From: Streptomyces roseochromogenus subsp. oscitans DS 12.976
Lineage (GTDB): Bacteria; Actinomycetota; Actinomycetes; Streptomycetales; Streptomycetaceae
NCBI RefSeq assembly: GCF_000497445.1
Contig: NZ_CM002285.1
Span: 71,123 to 122,928, forward strand
DNA length: 51,806 nt
Direction: 5' to 3'
The translations under genes were made by a program, and so were the position numbers. The notes below the pieces were generated by a model. It was not told where the DNA came from, searched no databases, and saw only the letters and a list, made by a program, of their open reading frames with translations. Below are positions 50,139 through 51,806 of this stretch, piece by piece; positions within the stretch are counted from its first letter, which is position 1; each line of letters begins with the position of its first letter.

Positions 50139-51806
50139 TCAGGGGCTGCCGAGCCGGATCGCCTTGATGAGCAGGAGCAAGGCGCTGAGGACCAGATAGC
50201 CGCGCAGCGCCATCATGCCCAGGCGAGTCCCCGCGGACCAGCGCACCGGCCGCAGGAGTGCCAGCGGCGGCATGCGCCAGGCGAGTTTCTCGGCCTGAGA
50301 CATCACAGGGATCTGCCGTACGGGCGCGCCGCGCCGGGTGACGCGGAGGGCTGCTGCGGCGCTGCTCAGGCCTGTGACCAGCGCGATCGCCAGCCAGATG
50401 GTGAGCCGGGGGACGTCGACGGACGGGAAGAGCGTGGTGGCCATCAGGCTGCCGGAGAGCAGCAGCAGGACGGCGATGGTGACGGTGGCGAGCATGTTCA
50501 GCCAGCGCGGGTTGGCCCAGGGGCCGAGCACTTCGGTGTCGTTGCACAGAAGGAGCAGAAACACGCTCGCGGAGGGCAGCAGCAGCCCGGCCAGCGCCTG
50601 GACGGCCTCGGTGATCAGGCCGAGCGGCGCACCGGGAATGAGGACGACGGCGGCGGCGACCAGAACCAGCAGACTGTAGGAGGCGTAGAACTGCTTGGCC
50701 TCGCCGAAGGTGCGGTGCAGGGAATGACGCAGGTTGAAGACGTCTCCGAAGGCGTAGCTGGTGGCCAGGGTGACGGCGGCCGCCCCGATGATGCTCGCGT
50801 CCAGCAGGACGATGGCGAACAGTACGCCCAGCGCGGGATCGTGCCGGGCGAGGGCGTCGGCGACTCCGGCGGCGTCGGTGAAGTGACCGTGGGCGGCGGT
50901 GCCGCGGGCCGCGAAGTCGGCGGTCATGACCAGCGCGGCGGCGCCCGCGACGACCACCAGGGAGCCGATCACCGTGTCGGCACGCTCGTAGCCGATGAAG
51001 CGCGGGGAGATGCGCTTGTCGATGACGTTCGACTGCTGGAAGAACAGCTGCCAGGGGGCGACCGTGGTGCCGACGATGGCAATGATCAGCAGGATCGCCT
51101 CGCTGGTGGCGCCGCCCTGGATGCCGGGCACCACGAAGCTGTGCGCCGCGTGGCCCCACCGCGGCCGGGACATGAGGGTCAGCGGAACCAGCAGCAGGCT
51201 GGCGCCGATGAAGGCGAACATCGCTCGTTCCCAGCGGCGGAAGGAGCCGCTCGCGGTCACGGCGACCAGGACGACGGCGGCCGCCGGGACGACGACGTAC
51301 CGCGAGACGCCGAGGTATCCGGCGGCCAGGGAGACGCCGATGAACTCGGTCACGATGGTGAGGAAGTTCAGCAGGAAGAGGTCGCCGACGCTGAACCAGC
51401 CCCAGAAGCGCCCGAACCGCTCGGTGATCAGGCGCGCGTGGCCGACACCGGTGACCGCGCCCAGCCGTACCACCATCTCCTGATTGACGATCAGGACCGG
51501 GATGAGCAGGAGCAGGACCCACAGCAGCGAGTGGCCGTAGTTCTGGCCCGCCTGTGCGTAGGTGGCGACGCCGCCCGCGTCGTTGTCGCCGACCATCACG
51601 ATGATGCCGGGGCCGATGATGGCCAGCAGGGTCAGCAGCCGGGCCTTGAACCCGGGCCGCTCCTCGGCACGTTCGCGGGGGACGCGGCCGAAGGCGCCCT
51701 GGATCTCGCCCAGATGGGCCTCGCCGAGTACGGCGCTTGGCCTGGCTGGGCGGGACGGTGGAGCGGCGGGTCGGACGGCGGCGTTCCGCGCGGGGGCGCG
51801 GGCGGG
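50139..51806 (-). CDS. Nramp-related divalent metal transporter, 5' end outside the window
   Basis: The frame is open from 50139 to the right edge (about 555 codons), so the start is not seen. GEAHLGEIQGAFGRVPRERA is cytoplasmic; LLTLLAIIGPGIIVMVGDND, AGGVATYAQAG is TM1. Canonical Nramp proteins have DPGN here and MPH in TM6; this one has D-A-G-G and, in TM6, VGTTVAPWQLFFQQSNVIDK, so Asn is Gly and Met is Ala. Further helices, such as FLTIVTEFIGVSLAAGYLGV and EAILLIIAIVGTTVAPWQLF, match the eleven-helix fold. Loss of the TM6 Met is known from Nramp-related magnesium transporters. With MgtC nearby, Mg2+ or Mn2+ is the likely substrate. Confidence 0.88.
   Translation of the reverse strand, partial: PARAPARNAAVRPAAPPSRPARPSAVLGEAHLGEIQGAFGRVPRERAEERPGFKARLLTLLAIIGPGIIVMVGDNDAGGVATYAQAGQNYGHSLLWVLLLLIPVLIVNQEMVVRLGAVTGVGHARLITERFGRFWGWFSVGDLFLLNFLTIVTEFIGVSLAAGYLGVSRYVVVPAAAVVLVAVTASGSFRRWERAMFAFIGASLLLVPLTLMSRPRWGHAAHSFVVPGIQGGATSEAILLIIAIVGTTVAPWQLFFQQSNVIDKRISPRFIGYERADTVIGSLVVVAGAAALVMTADFAARGTAAHGHFTDAAGVADALARHDPALGVLFAIVLLDASIIGAAAVTLATSYAFGDVFNLRHSLHRTFGEAKQFYASYSLLVLVAAAVVLIPGAPLGLITEAVQALAGLLLPSASVFLLLLCNDTEVLGPWANPRWLNMLATVTIAVLLLLSGSLMATTLFPSVDVPRLTIWLAIALVTGLSSAAAALRVTRRGAPVRQIPVMSQAEKLAWRMPPLALLRPVRWSAGTRLGMMALRGYLVLSALLLLIKAIRLGSP

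Noticed and set aside
1..51806. CRISPR array
   Set aside because: No regularly spaced repeats of 20-40 bp were seen on reading through; the only repeats are simple tandem duplications and inverted repeats.

Overview
The window is very GC-rich actinobacterial DNA, almost certainly Streptomyces. Supporting signs are GTG and TTG starts, the codon bias, Streptomyces-type families (LppU/SCO3897, DUF6233, DUF3761, DUF998), hairpin terminators without U-runs and a wealth of actinobacterial IS types. The mix of scattered intact accessory genes, truncated transposases and frameshifted pseudogenes is what chromosome arms or a large decaying plasmid look like; I cannot tell these apart from the sequence.

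Layout. 0-5 kb: a broken polyketide synthase acyltransferase piece, a VOC protein, remnants of a hydrolase, an ExeA-type ATPase and an acetyltransferase, then an LppU-like lipoprotein/secreted protein gene followed by a frameshifted DUF6233 gene. 5-12 kb: a VOC protein, a broken secreted protein, the tail of a barnase-like RNase, an intact RimK-like ATP-grasp ligase, and several IS5-family remnants. 11,958-18,717: a complete Tn3-family transposon of 6,760 bp with perfect 38-bp inverted repeats and a 5-bp target duplication (TGGTC). It sits inside a bulb-type lectin gene whose reading frame closes again if the element is removed. Its tnpR and tnpA are both broken. Its cargo is a lincosamide-type nucleotidyltransferase gene, a tRNA-like sequence, a membrane protein with beta-helix-like repeats and an IS5 fragment.

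19-31 kb: small secreted proteins (DUF3761; an unknown exported protein), a probably leaderless small gene, a GNAT fused to an IS630/IS5 chimera, a sulfotransferase, a PknB-like Ser/Thr kinase with one PASTA domain, a broken MFS exporter, and a secreted phosphoesterase with a fibronectin III domain. 31-36.5 kb: IS256 pieces around an IS110 element, a TmrB-like ATPase, an IS630 remnant, the tail of a RepL-like replication protein and a degraded NHL-repeat protein.

37-46 kb: an intact stand-alone FabF-like ketosynthase with a palindrome upstream, a DUF998 membrane protein, a pyrF remnant, two SAM methyltransferases, a VanX-like D-Ala-D-Ala dipeptidase, and a dienelactone-hydrolase-like protein whose nucleophile position is glycine. 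46-51.8 kb: two broken MFS transporters, then a healthy block: VOC protein, MgtC/SapB protein, a small membrane protein, and convergently an Nramp-related transporter with altered metal-site motifs. The MgtC/Nramp pairing suggests magnesium or manganese handling.

Single-base frameshifts are unusually common, in both transposases and ordinary genes, and several short tandem duplications occur. Either the region is decaying by slippage or the assembly carries indel errors; this affects every pseudogene call below.
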